DNA of 64,000 bases, from NCBI RefSeq assembly GCF_001592305.1, contig NZ_BCWR01000021.1:1-64000 (forward strand), given 5' to 3'. Both the position numbers and the translations under genes were made by a program. Of this stretch, positions 33,899 through 43,079 are shown piece after piece. Under the pieces are notes generated by a model that worked only from the letters and a program-made list of their open reading frames with translations, did not search any database and had not been told where the DNA came from. Numbering within the stretch: position 1 is the first letter of the stretch; each line of letters starts with the position of its first letter. The stretch comes from Hydrogenophaga taeniospiralis CCUG 15921 (GTDB lineage: Bacteria; Pseudomonadota; Gammaproteobacteria; Burkholderiales; Burkholderiaceae_C).

Positions 33899-34762
33899 AT
33901 GTCCTCCTGCATCCTGCTGACAGGCGCTGCCGGTTTTACCGGTCAACATCTCAAAAAAATGGCCGAATCGCGTGGTCACCGCGTTCTGGCACTGCAATCC
34001 GATCTGAACGATGTGCAGGGAATGGAAGACGAGTTGACTGGCCAACGCATAGAGAAAGTTGTTCACCTGGCCGGCATCAGTTTTGTCGGTCACGCCGACG
34101 AAACCGCGTTCTACAAGGTCAACGTGATTGGTACGGTCAATTTGCTGAAGGCACTGAAAAGCCAGCAAAAATACCTGACCAGCGTCCTGATCGCCAGCAG
34201 CGCCAATGTGTATGGCAATTGCGACGCATCGCCCATTTCCGAAAACCAGCCTCCAGCTCCCGTCAATCACTACGCCATGAGCAAGCTGGCCATGGAACAC
34301 ATGGCCCGCACCTATTCGGACAGCCTGCCCCTGCTTCTGACCCGGCCGTTCAATTACACCGGCCCGGGCCAGGCACCCGGCTTCCTGATCCCGAAGCTGG
34401 TGGACCACTTTGCCCGCCGGATACCTCAAATCGAGTTGGGCAACCTGCACGTGGAGCGCGAGTTCAATGATGTGCGCATGGTCTGTGACGCCTATCTGGC
34501 GCTGTTGGATAAAGGCGTGCCGGGCGAGGTGTACAACGTGTGTTCGGGTCAGCCCTACACCTTGCAAGCGGTGATAACGGCGCTGGAAGAGCTGACGGGT
34601 CATCACATGCAGGTGACAGTGAACCCGACCTTCATACGTGCCAACGAAGTCCACCGCCTCTGCGGCGACCCGGACAAACTCATGGCTTGTACCGGACCGC
34701 TGCCAACCTACTCGCTGAAGGACACCCTGAGCAGCATGCTGGCGGCCGCGCGCCCCGACTAA
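33899..34762 (+). CDS. rmd: GDP-4-keto-6-deoxy-D-mannose reductase (GDP-D-rhamnose forming) or related SDR
   Basis: The protein has 287 residues from the ATG at MSSCILLTG. The Rossmann motif is LLTGAAGFTGQHLKK, and SSANVYGN and YAMSK (Tyr125/Lys129) form the SDR active site. The arrangement with EREFNDVRMVCDAYLALLDKG, then GEVYNVCSGQPYTL, matches Rmd/Tld-type GDP-4-keto-6-deoxymannose reductases, which make GDP-D-rhamnose or GDP-6-deoxytalose. Gmd, encoded 15 kb upstream, provides the substrate. Which C4 epimer is formed cannot be judged by eye. It is transcribed divergently from the S8 peptidase. Confidence 0.82.
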   Translation: MSSCILLTGAAGFTGQHLKKMAESRGHRVLALQSDLNDVQGMEDELTGQRIEKVVHLAGISFVGHADETAFYKVNVIGTVNLLKALKSQQKYLTSVLIASSANVYGNCDASPISENQPPAPVNHYAMSKLAMEHMARTYSDSLPLLLTRPFNYTGPGQAPGFLIPKLVDHFARRIPQIELGNLHVEREFNDVRMVCDAYLALLDKGVPGEVYNVCSGQPYTLQAVITALEELTGHHMQVTVNPTFIRANEVHRLCGDPDKLMACTGPLPTYSLKDTLSSMLAAARPD

Positions 34763-34805
34763 AGATGCCCGCCGGTGCGTGGATGGTCGCGTTGGCGGTA
34801 AATCT

Positions 34806-34811
34806 TATAAT
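34806..34811 (+). promoter_or_regulatory. candidate -10 box before the four-repeat glycosyltransferase
   Basis: A perfect TATAAT stands in an otherwise GC-rich 152-base gap after rmd. No good -35 box is seen at the usual distance. It may start a separate transcript for the glycosyltransferase genes from 34915 onward. Confidence 0.4.
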
Positions 34812-34914
34812 GCGGGGTGGCAGGACATGCTGACCTGCCACCTGGACCGCCGCACGGTACACGCCCAGAACACTGGCAACGGGCCCGATCAGCAGACATC
34901 ACCGCAGGACGCCC

Positions 34915-37011
34915 GTGATCCCCCACACCGACTGGCTGAAACAGGCCCCCGAGAGTCCGGCCGACATGGCCTTTGCTGTTCCGGCAGGCATTCGCCTGTT
35001 GCTGGGCATTCGCCCCGATATTGCGCACCTCAAGACCGACCATCTGCTCGACCGCATCGCCGTCTACGCCTGGTGGGAATCGGACAGCCGCCAAGACTAC
35101 GCCGAGATGGAGTGGACGCTCAACCCGGCGGATCTGGACACACTGCGGGGCCTCCATGCCGACGAACTACTCGCCCAAGGCGGCCGCGGCTTCACCCGCA
35201 TGCTGCGTGGCAACTGGCCCAGCGTGCTCGATCTGGTGCCCGGTTTCACAGCCCGGACACGCGAGGTGGTGGTGGATGAGTCCTCGTTCACCCAGGTCCT
35301 GCCCCAGCCCTTGCGACTGATCTGGGCCGACCGGCCCGACCTGCAAGCGAGCTACGACATTGCCCAGGAGTCTGGCCGCATCGGTTTGCTGATGTGGTGG
35401 TTTGGCTTTGGCCACAAGGAATACGTGCGCGTGGCCTGGCGGGTGGACACCTCGCTACGCCAGCTGCGGCCCCATGGCCCGCAGGGTGCGCACCCCCTGC
35501 CACTGTTCCTCTCGCTCATCATCCAGGGGCGTGACGATCTGCGGAACCTGTACCCGCTCGACACCGAGACGGGCTGGCTGGCCGCGCTCATCTGGTGGGA
35601 ACAGAACGGTTTTCACGAATTCGCCGTGCCCTCCTGGTCGCTGCGCAACCACATGGAACTGCGCGGCCAACTGGCCGAAAAGAGCGCTGGGTTCGACGCC
35701 ACCCGCCACATGGCGCCTGCACCCTGTGCCCGGCCATTACCCTACCTGCCCTGCCTGATCTGGGGCGCGCGCGCCGATCTGAAAGCGGCGTTCGACCTGG
35801 GCAATGCTGCGGGTTGCCATGGCCTGGAGGCCTGGTGGAAGGCCAACGGGGCAACCGAGTACGCCGCTGTGGCCAGCCTGTTTGAAGACCCGGCGTTGCA
35901 ACTGCCGGGCCTGAACATCGTCGGCTACGCCCAGTCCGTCATCGGCATTGCGGAAGATGTGCGCATGGCGGCACGCTCGGCCCAGATCGCCGGCCTGCCT
36001 TACTGCGTGATCGACGCCCCCATGCCCGGCCCGGCCCGACTGGACCACACGCTGGACGCCCAGATGGTGGCCGCGCCGGTGCATCCGGTTTCGCTGTTTT
36101 GCCTGCCCCCCACGGAGATGATCCGCCTGGGGATGGAGGGCGGGCGCTCACTGCTAACGGCTGGTACCTACAACATTGGGGCCTGGCCATGGGAACTGCC
36201 CGCCTGGCCCGGGTACTTGGCGGGCGTGCACCAGATGGTCGATGAGATCTGGGTGTTCAGCGAATACGTGGGCGCCGCTTTCGCCGGCCTGGGTGACAAG
36301 CCGGTGCGGCGCATGCCGCTGGCGGTGGAGCTGCCCGCCATCGCGGGCCCCGATCGGCGCGCGCTGGGTCTGCCGGCCGACAAGTTCCTGTTTCTGGTGA
36401 TGTTCGACGGCAACTCCTGGCTGTCGCGCAAGAACCCGGTGGGTGCGGTGCGCGCCTTCAAGGCAGCCTTCCCCTCCGACCAAAAAGTAGGCATGGTGAT
36501 CAAGGCTATGGGGTTGGAGAACAACTCCACAGGCTGGCAAGCCATGCTTGACGAGATCGCGAGCGATGACCGAGTGGTGGTGATTAACAAGACACTGTCG
36601 AGGTCGGATGTGACACGGCTGACCGCCTCATGCGATGCCTATGTTTCATTGCACCGCTCCGAAGGCTTCGGCCGCATCATTGCCGAGGCCATGCTGCTGG
36701 GCGTCCCCACCGTGGTGACGGACTTTTCGGGCAACGCCGACTTCTGCACGGCTGACACCAGCTATCTGGTCAGCGGTGAACAGATTCCATTGAACAAGGG
36801 TGAATACCTGTTCGCCGACGGCCAGTTCTGGTGCGATCCCGACATCTCGCAGGCGAGCCAGCAGATGGTCCGACTGCGGGAAGACAAGACCGAGCGCATG
36901 CGGTTGGCCGCGAATGCCCGGAAGAACATCACCGAGAATTACTCCATCGAGGCCGTGGCCCGGGCCTACAAAGCTCGCCTGCAGCAACTGCGCCAAGACC
37001 ACCGGATTTGA
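34915..37011 (+). CDS. GT4 glycosyltransferase with four N-terminal WW-centred repeats
   Basis: The protein has 698 residues (GTG start). Residues 330-698 are a GT-B enzyme: GLNIVGYAQSVIGIAEDVRM, NSWLSRKNPVGAVRAF, HRSEGFGRIIAEAMLLGVPT and TDFSGNADFC. The N-terminal third holds four copies of a roughly 45-residue unit at about residues 23-67, 131-175, 196-241 and 276-320. Its pattern is (R/I)xDL-x(3)-(F/Y)D-x(4-5)-G-x(2)-(L/A)-x(2)-WW-x(4-5)-(E/Q)(Y/F). WW lies at 53-54, 161-162, 227-228 and 307-308. I know no named domain for it; aromatic pairs suggest sugar or protein binding, which is inference. A GT2 gene follows 15 bases later. Confidence 0.82.
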   Translation: MIPHTDWLKQAPESPADMAFAVPAGIRLLLGIRPDIAHLKTDHLLDRIAVYAWWESDSRQDYAEMEWTLNPADLDTLRGLHADELLAQGGRGFTRMLRGNWPSVLDLVPGFTARTREVVVDESSFTQVLPQPLRLIWADRPDLQASYDIAQESGRIGLLMWWFGFGHKEYVRVAWRVDTSLRQLRPHGPQGAHPLPLFLSLIIQGRDDLRNLYPLDTETGWLAALIWWEQNGFHEFAVPSWSLRNHMELRGQLAEKSAGFDATRHMAPAPCARPLPYLPCLIWGARADLKAAFDLGNAAGCHGLEAWWKANGATEYAAVASLFEDPALQLPGLNIVGYAQSVIGIAEDVRMAARSAQIAGLPYCVIDAPMPGPARLDHTLDAQMVAAPVHPVSLFCLPPTEMIRLGMEGGRSLLTAGTYNIGAWPWELPAWPGYLAGVHQMVDEIWVFSEYVGAAFAGLGDKPVRRMPLAVELPAIAGPDRRALGLPADKFLFLVMFDGNSWLSRKNPVGAVRAFKAAFPSDQKVGMVIKAMGLENNSTGWQAMLDEIASDDRVVVINKTLSRSDVTRLTASCDAYVSLHRSEGFGRIIAEAMLLGVPTVVTDFSGNADFCTADTSYLVSGEQIPLNKGEYLFADGQFWCDPDISQASQQMVRLREDKTERMRLAANARKNITENYSIEAVARAYKARLQQLRQDHRI

Positions 37012-37026
37012 GATCGAACCTTGAAC

Positions 37027-39213
37027 ATGCCCATCACCACAGACCCGGCCAACGCCGTTGCCGCGCCCGCGGACTCCACCAGCGCCCAGCAACTGAACGA
37101 ACTGTCCGAGGCTGTCAAAGACCGCGACCAGCAACTCGTCGAGCTGCTGCAGGACTACACCGAACGCAACTTCCAGCTGATCTCGGCCTACCAGGTCATC
37201 TCCTGCCAGAACCAGGAAATCCTGTCGCAGCAAGCGTCCGTGAAGGAAACCCAGGCCCAGATCGACCGCATGTACCGGTCGACCAGCTGGCGCGTGACGG
37301 CACCGCTGCGCGCGGTCAGCGTCGCCATCCAGAACCTCAAGCACGCTCTGCGCGTGTTCAAGGACGGTCTGCGCTCGGGTCGCGGCGCGGGCCTGGCCAC
37401 CCGCCAGGCGCTGCACGCGTACGGTCCCGGTGAAGACGCGGACGCCCAGGCCGCCGACCACGCGCCCAAGGTGCTGGACCTGCGCGACTACCAGGAGTGG
37501 GTGCGCCGCTACGACACACCCGATGCGGCGGCCATGGAGGTCATGCGGCAACAGGTGGCGGCGCTGAAGGTGTCGCCCAAGGTGTCGGTGGTGATGCCCA
37601 CCTACAACGCCAACCTGGTCTGGCTGGGTGAGGCCATCCAGTCGGTGAAGGACCAGCTCTATCCGAACTGGGAACTGTGCATCGCCGACGACGCCTCCAC
37701 CGACCCCGCCGTGCGGCCCTTCCTGGAAAAGCTGGCGGCCGAAGATGCCCGCATCAAGCTGGTCTTCAGGTCAACGAACGGCCACATTTCGGCCGCGACC
37801 AACAGCGCACTGGACGCGGCCACGGGTGACTGGATCACCTTCCTCGACCACGACGACCTGCTGCCCCCGCACGCCCTCTTCTACATGGTGCGCTCGATCG
37901 CGGCGAACCCCGATGCCCGGATGCTCTACTCCGACGAGGACAAGCTTGACGAGCAGGGTCGGCGCTACGACCCCTATTTCAAGAGCGACTGGAACCTGGA
38001 CCTGTTCTATTCGCACAACCTGGTCACGCACCTGGCTTTCTACCGCCGCGACCTGATCGGGCAGATCGGGGGCCTGCGCGATGCCTATGCGGGAGCCCAG
38101 GACTACGATCTGGTGCTGCGCGCCATCGAGCACATCCAGCCGGCCCAGATCGTGCACGTGCCGTTCATCCTGTACCACTGGCGCGCCCACGCGGGCAGCA
38201 CGGCCACGGCCGATCTCAACATCAAGCCCTACGCCATGCTGGCGGGCGAGCGCGCCCTGAACGACCACTTCAAGCGCATCGGCGCGCGCGCCCGCGCGCA
38301 GTTCGTGGGGCACGGCTACCGGGCGCGCTACAAGCTGCCCGACGTGCCGCCCCTGGTCAGCATCATCATTCCCACGCGCAACATGGTGCACCTGGTGAAG
38401 GTGTGCATCGAGAGCATCAAGGCCAAGACGCGCTACAAGAATTACGAAATCATCCTGATGGACAACGGCTCGGACGATCCGGCCGCACTGGCCTACTTCG
38501 CCGAACAGGCCCAGGCCGACAACTTCCGTGTCATCCGCGACGACTCGCCGTTCTGCTATTCCGCCATCAACAACCTGGGTGCCCGCGAAGCCCAGGGCGA
38601 GATCCTGGTGTTCCTCAACAACGACATCGAGATCATCACGCACGAATGGCTGGACGAGCTGGTCAGCCAGGCCTGCCGTCCCGGCGTCGGGGCCGTGGGC
38701 GCGCGACTGCTCTACCCCAACGGCATGCTGCAGCACGCCGGCATCGTGCTCGGCATCGGTGGCTGGGCCGGCCACTCGCACAAGGGCTTCTCGTCATTGG
38801 CCCACGGCTACGTGGGTCGCGCCTCGCTGATCAGCTCGTTCAGCGCCGTCACCGGGGCCTGCCTGGCGGTGCAGAAGCAGCATTTCATGAAAGTGGGCGG
38901 CTTTGACGAGGTGAACCTGCGCGTGGCCTGCAACGACGTGGACCTGTGCCTGAAGTTCACCGAGATCGGCCTGCGCAACATCTACACGCCGTTCGCATCC
39001 CTGTTCCACCACGAGTCGGCCACGCGTGGCTACGAAGACACGCCGGAGAAGATGGCCCGCTTCCAGAAGGAAGTGAGCTACATGCGCTCGCGCTGGCCCA
39101 CGCTCATGGCCAACGACCCGGCCTACAGCCCCAACCTCACGCTCGACCATGAGGACTTCGGCCTCGCCTGGCCGCCCCGTGTGGCCCATTCGTACGCCAA
39201 CCCCAACGCATGA
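37027..39213 (+). CDS. tandem-domain GT2 glycosyltransferase
   Basis: The ATG gives 728 residues; an in-frame TTG lies six bases earlier. Residues 20-85 are coiled-coil-like (VKDRDQQLVELLQDYTERNF), ending in the STSWRVTAPLR motif seen ahead of many such enzymes. The first GT2 domain begins at 184 (PKVSVVMPTYNANLVWLGEA) with FLDHDDLL at 272-279. The second begins near 440 (PLVSIIIPTRNMVHLVKVCI) with VFLNNDIEI and FSAVTGACLAVQKQHF. Two catalytic domains could add alternating sugars. It ends GC-rich and in operon with the DUF2142 gene. Confidence 0.88.
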   Translation: MPITTDPANAVAAPADSTSAQQLNELSEAVKDRDQQLVELLQDYTERNFQLISAYQVISCQNQEILSQQASVKETQAQIDRMYRSTSWRVTAPLRAVSVAIQNLKHALRVFKDGLRSGRGAGLATRQALHAYGPGEDADAQAADHAPKVLDLRDYQEWVRRYDTPDAAAMEVMRQQVAALKVSPKVSVVMPTYNANLVWLGEAIQSVKDQLYPNWELCIADDASTDPAVRPFLEKLAAEDARIKLVFRSTNGHISAATNSALDAATGDWITFLDHDDLLPPHALFYMVRSIAANPDARMLYSDEDKLDEQGRRYDPYFKSDWNLDLFYSHNLVTHLAFYRRDLIGQIGGLRDAYAGAQDYDLVLRAIEHIQPAQIVHVPFILYHWRAHAGSTATADLNIKPYAMLAGERALNDHFKRIGARARAQFVGHGYRARYKLPDVPPLVSIIIPTRNMVHLVKVCIESIKAKTRYKNYEIILMDNGSDDPAALAYFAEQAQADNFRVIRDDSPFCYSAINNLGAREAQGEILVFLNNDIEIITHEWLDELVSQACRPGVGAVGARLLYPNGMLQHAGIVLGIGGWAGHSHKGFSSLAHGYVGRASLISSFSAVTGACLAVQKQHFMKVGGFDEVNLRVACNDVDLCLKFTEIGLRNIYTPFASLFHHESATRGYEDTPEKMARFQKEVSYMRSRWPTLMANDPAYSPNLTLDHEDFGLAWPPRVAHSYANPNA

Positions 39214-39253
39214 AACCGCACGTGACGGCGCAACGGATTTCCATCGAGGTGGT

Positions 39254-40936
39254 ATGGCCACATTGCTGAACGGCATGGATCGCAGGAAGGATCTGTGGCC
39301 CGCCTTGCTGTTGATCGCCTTTTTGATGCTGCAGGCGGTGGTGTTCGCCCGCACCACCCCGCTGAGCTACCCGCCCGACGAAATGTCGCACCTGTCCTAC
39401 GTGTGGGACAGCATGCAGTCGGCGTTCCTGTTGCCCAACTACGGCAGCGGCACCATCCTCGGCTTCGGCAGTCCCAACTACCTGAGCCACCCGCCGCTGT
39501 ACTACTCGCTCCTGGGGGCCGCAGGCAAGCTGTTCTCGCTCGACCCCAAGCTGGACTACGTCACCTTCCGGCTGTTCACCGTGGCGCTGTATGGCCTGGC
39601 GCTTCTTTTCTCGGTCCTGACCGCCGACCGACTGGGCGTTGAACGCAGCGCCACCTACATCAGCCTGTTGGCCTGCTCGGCCATCCCGATGGTGGGATAC
39701 CTGGCGGGCAGCGTCAACAACGACACCCTGCTCTACCTGGGCTTCGCCATCACCTTCTATGGCATGGCCCGGATCGCGAACGCCCCCCGTCAGAAGCTGT
39801 CGCGCTCGCTGGTGTTTCTGGTGCTGGGTCTGCTGATCGTCTTCCTGACCAAGGCGACCGGCATGGCCATGCTCGTGTTCTTCGGGCTGGTCTATGCGGC
39901 ACTCAACTGGCGCCACCTGCGCAGCGCGCTCGCCACCCGATCGGCCTGGATCGCATGCGCTGTGTTTCTCGGGGCCACGGGGGCCTACTATGCGGCCACC
40001 TACCTGACCCATGGGGCCTTGTTCCCCAAGGCGGGCAACCTGTACCAGGTGACAGCGGTTGAGAACCCGGTGAGTCTGCTGGCCTATGCCGCGGATTTCT
40101 ACCATTCCATGGCCCGCAGACTGCCGATCATCTTCTCGCACCTGAGCGTGGCCCCCATCCCCGAGGAACTGAACGCCGTCTTCTTCGCCATGCTGGGTCT
40201 GCCCCTGGCCGGCTGGATCGTGGTCCGGTTCTCGCCCGATATAGCGGCCGCGAAAAAGCCCTTCGTCAAACTCTTCGACGCGCTGGCGATTTCGATCGTG
40301 CTGATGCTGGCGATCCACATCTATCTGGGTTACAAGGCTTACACCCAGACGGGGGTGCTCTCCGGCTTCCAGCCCCGGTACTACCTTTTCCTGATCCCAC
40401 TGGTGTGGTTCCCCTTCTTCTCCCTGTGCCGGCCCGGCTGGTTCAAGCAGCTCATGACCGGGGTCTTCGCGCTGTTGACCGTGGTCGTGTTCTGGTCTTC
40501 GGTGCCCTTCGCGCAACAAAAACAATACGAGGCGCTGCAGGACCGGGGCCCGACGTTCGAATACACCGAGCGCACCTATGAGGACTTCGGACCGCTGCGC
40601 ATTGCCCGGCGCAACGAGGTGGTCGGCAACATCGACGGACTCACGGTCGAAGACGGTGTACTGAAGGCCCGCGACTGGGTGTTCGACACCGTGCACCGCG
40701 CCCGCGTCCAGCGGCTCTGGGTGCTGGCGCGCGAGGACTACATCACGTCGATCAAACCCGGCGCTCAACGGCCCGACGTGGCCAAGGCGCTGGGCATCGG
40801 CGCGGCGGCCAGTTCGGGGTTTGCTTTCGCCATCCAGAACCTGCCCAAGGACCTCACGCCTTGCGACATCCGTTTGCTGGTGGAGTTTCACGACGAAACC
40901 CTGGGATACCTGAAGTCCGCTCAGTGCAACAACTGA
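39254..40936 (+). CDS. DUF2142 family membrane protein (GT-C-like)
   Basis: The ATG after GAGGTGG gives 560 residues. About eleven membrane segments follow an N-terminal MDRRKDLWPALLLIAFLML anchor. The periplasmic loop after the first segment has SYPPDEMSHLSYVWD, whose Asp-Glu pair sits where GT-C enzymes keep catalytic acids, and LSHPPLYYSLLG is a family hallmark. DUF2142 proteins are commonly encoded with lipid-linked sugar synthases; the next gene is such a synthase. Transfer of a sugar from a polyprenyl carrier is a plausible role, not shown. Confidence 0.78.
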   Translation: MATLLNGMDRRKDLWPALLLIAFLMLQAVVFARTTPLSYPPDEMSHLSYVWDSMQSAFLLPNYGSGTILGFGSPNYLSHPPLYYSLLGAAGKLFSLDPKLDYVTFRLFTVALYGLALLFSVLTADRLGVERSATYISLLACSAIPMVGYLAGSVNNDTLLYLGFAITFYGMARIANAPRQKLSRSLVFLVLGLLIVFLTKATGMAMLVFFGLVYAALNWRHLRSALATRSAWIACAVFLGATGAYYAATYLTHGALFPKAGNLYQVTAVENPVSLLAYAADFYHSMARRLPIIFSHLSVAPIPEELNAVFFAMLGLPLAGWIVVRFSPDIAAAKKPFVKLFDALAISIVLMLAIHIYLGYKAYTQTGVLSGFQPRYYLFLIPLVWFPFFSLCRPGWFKQLMTGVFALLTVVVFWSSVPFAQQKQYEALQDRGPTFEYTERTYEDFGPLRIARRNEVVGNIDGLTVEDGVLKARDWVFDTVHRARVQRLWVLAREDYITSIKPGAQRPDVAKALGIGAAASSGFAFAIQNLPKDLTPCDIRLLVEFHDETLGYLKSAQCNN

Positions 40937-41003
40937 CGCCCGCCGCATCCCCCATCCGGTCACCCAATTACCCGTCTCGCCTTTTTTTGTTCGGAGCGTC
41001 AGA

Positions 41004-41954
41004 TTGAAACTCATCATCCAGATCCCTTGCTTCAACGAAGCAGAAACCTTGGGCATCGCCCTCGCGGCCCTGCCGCGCGAGGTTCCCGGTTTTGACAAGG
41101 TCGAATGGCTCATCATCGACGATGGCAGTTCGGACAAGACCGTCGAAGTGGCCCTAGCGCATGGTGTTGACCATGTGGTGCGGCACACCCGCAACCAGGG
41201 CCTGGCCCGCGGGTTCATGAACGGGCTGCGGGCCTGTCTGGAACAGGGGGCCGATGTCATCGTCAACACCGACGCCGACAACCAGTACAACGCCGACGAC
41301 ATCCCGCAGCTGACCCGCCCCATCCTGGATGGCAAGGCCGACATCGTGGTGGGCGCGCGCCCGATCGAGGCGATTGAGCACTTCAGCCCGGTCAAGAAGC
41401 TGCTGCAGAAGCTGGGCAGCTGGGTGGTCCGGGTGGCCAGCAAAACCGACATCCCCGACGCGCCCAGCGGTTTCCGGGCCATGAGCCGTTCGGCCGCTCG
41501 GCGCCTGACGGTGTTCAGCGACTACACCTACACGCTGGAAACCATCATCCAGGCCGGCCAGAAAAACATGGCCATCACCTCGGTGCCCATCCGCGTCAAC
41601 GGCGATCTGCGGCCCTCGCGCCTGGTCAAGAGCATTTCGTCGTACATCCGCCGCAGCATCGTCACCATCGTCCGGGTTTTCGTCATCTACCGGCCGTTCC
41701 GCTTTTTCGGCTCGATCGGCCTCACCCTGTTCGCCATCGGGTTTGCCATCGGTCTGCGGTTTCTCTACAAGTGGTTCACCACGGAAGCCGGATACGACGG
41801 TCACATTCAGTCACTGATCCTGGCCAGTTCCCTGCTCATCATCGGGTTCCACACCATCCTGATCGCCTTCGTAACCGATCTGCTGTCGGCCAACCGCAAA
41901 CTGCTGGAAGAGATTCGCACCATGACCCTGGAAAACCGGGACCTGGGCAAATAA
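41004..41954 (+). CDS. GT2 dolichyl-phosphate-mannose-synthase-like (GtrB-type) glycosyltransferase
   Basis: The product has 316 residues from a TTG start. The catalytic domain shows IIQIPCFNEAETLGIALAAL, IIDDGSSDKTVEVA and the metal site NTDADNQYNADDI, with SGFRAMSRSAARRL further on. Two C-terminal membrane helices near residues 235-300 fit the GtrB/DPMS class that makes polyprenyl-phosphate sugars. With the upstream DUF2142 protein it could form a side-branch decoration pair. The donor is unknown. Confidence 0.86.
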   Translation: MKLIIQIPCFNEAETLGIALAALPREVPGFDKVEWLIIDDGSSDKTVEVALAHGVDHVVRHTRNQGLARGFMNGLRACLEQGADVIVNTDADNQYNADDIPQLTRPILDGKADIVVGARPIEAIEHFSPVKKLLQKLGSWVVRVASKTDIPDAPSGFRAMSRSAARRLTVFSDYTYTLETIIQAGQKNMAITSVPIRVNGDLRPSRLVKSISSYIRRSIVTIVRVFVIYRPFRFFGSIGLTLFAIGFAIGLRFLYKWFTTEAGYDGHIQSLILASSLLIIGFHTILIAFVTDLLSANRKLLEEIRTMTLENRDLGK

Positions 41955-41990
41955 GCATCGGACACCGGCCCTGATACGCCCATCGCAACC

Positions 41991-43079
41991 ATGACCCACG
42001 CCCACGTGCCCGCCCAGGCATCCGGAAACCGGATCCAATGGATCGACGCGGCCAAAGGGCTGGGCATCATCCTGATCGTGATCGGGCACATCTATTCGGT
42101 GGCCGAGCCCTCGGCGTTTTACGTCTTCATCTACGCCTTTCACGTCCCGCTGTTTTTCTTCCTCTCCGGCTGGACCTTCAAACCGGGCTCCGAGCCTTTT
42201 CAAGGCTTCTTCCTCAAGAAGGCGCGGACCTTGCTGGTGCCGTACTTCTGTTACGCCATGTTGGGGTTCCTGTTCTATCTGGCCGGTTTTCTGGCGGCCA
42301 GGCAGATGCACCTCCAGATCGAACAGTTCAACTACGGCCTGCTGCCGCCGCTGATCGGCGTTTTCTACGGCTCGCTGGGCGATGGCCACCTGGTCAATAC
42401 GCCGGTCTGGTTCGTGATCGCCCTGTTCTGCACCGTGATCATCGGGTACGGGGTCAACCGCCTGGTGGCATCGGACGCCGCACGCATGGCGGTCGTGCTG
42501 TTGCTGGCCGCGGCGGGTTATGAGGCGGCACGCTTCGTCAAGCTGCCATTCAGCCTGTCTTCCGCCTTGATCGGGCTGGTATTTTTCCAGGCGGGTTATT
42601 GGTTTTCACGCCATCGGGCGAAAGCGCCCATGCCGCCGTTTCTGCAGGCGGCCTTGTTCATCCTGTTGCTGGTGGTGAGCCTGCTCAGTCAGGTCAATGG
42701 TTTCGTCACCGTGGCGGAAGCCCGTCTGGGTCATCCGGCCCTGTTCCTGCTGTTCGCTTTCAGCGGCACCTTTTTGGTCATCCTGCTGGTCCAGGGCCTG
42801 GGCAAGGGCGCGCGCTGGCTGGCCTGGATCGGCCAGTACAGCCTGTCGATCATGCTGATCCACATGCTTGTCATCAAGTCGGTCAAGGTCTTGCTGGTGG
42901 CGACACTGTCCCTGAATATGCAAGCCATCGACCACAACGTGGCGCTCGGCCTGCTGGTGCTGGCCGTGACCGCGGTCCTGCTGGTGCCCACGGTGTACGT
43001 GATGGAGCGCTTCCTGCCCTTCAGCCTTGGGAAAGCGGTGCCCGTGCGTGCGCTGGTACCCGTTGGAGAGCGCCCGTGA
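41991..43079 (+). CDS. acyltransferase family 3 (membrane O-acyltransferase)
   Basis: The 362-residue protein has about ten membrane segments. The start region WIDAAKGLGIILIVIGHIYS contains the conserved His of the family, followed by YAFHVPLFFFLSGWTF. Homologues O-acetylate sugars of surface polysaccharides, taking acetyl groups from cytoplasmic acetyl-CoA. It has no C-terminal SGNH domain, unlike the protein at 47877-49844. Its stop overlaps the next gene's GTG start by four bases. The acceptor sugar is not known. Confidence 0.87.
   Translation: MTHAHVPAQASGNRIQWIDAAKGLGIILIVIGHIYSVAEPSAFYVFIYAFHVPLFFFLSGWTFKPGSEPFQGFFLKKARTLLVPYFCYAMLGFLFYLAGFLAARQMHLQIEQFNYGLLPPLIGVFYGSLGDGHLVNTPVWFVIALFCTVIIGYGVNRLVASDAARMAVVLLLAAAGYEAARFVKLPFSLSSALIGLVFFQAGYWFSRHRAKAPMPPFLQAALFILLLVVSLLSQVNGFVTVAEARLGHPALFLLFAFSGTFLVILLVQGLGKGARWLAWIGQYSLSIMLIHMLVIKSVKVLLVATLSLNMQAIDHNVALGLLVLAVTAVLLVPTVYVMERFLPFSLGKAVPVRALVPVGERP

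Noticed and set aside
39137..41482. A 781-codon - strand open frame opposite the DUF2142 and GtrB-like genes
   Set aside because: It spans two real + strand genes and their gap, with no recognisable domain or ribosome site.
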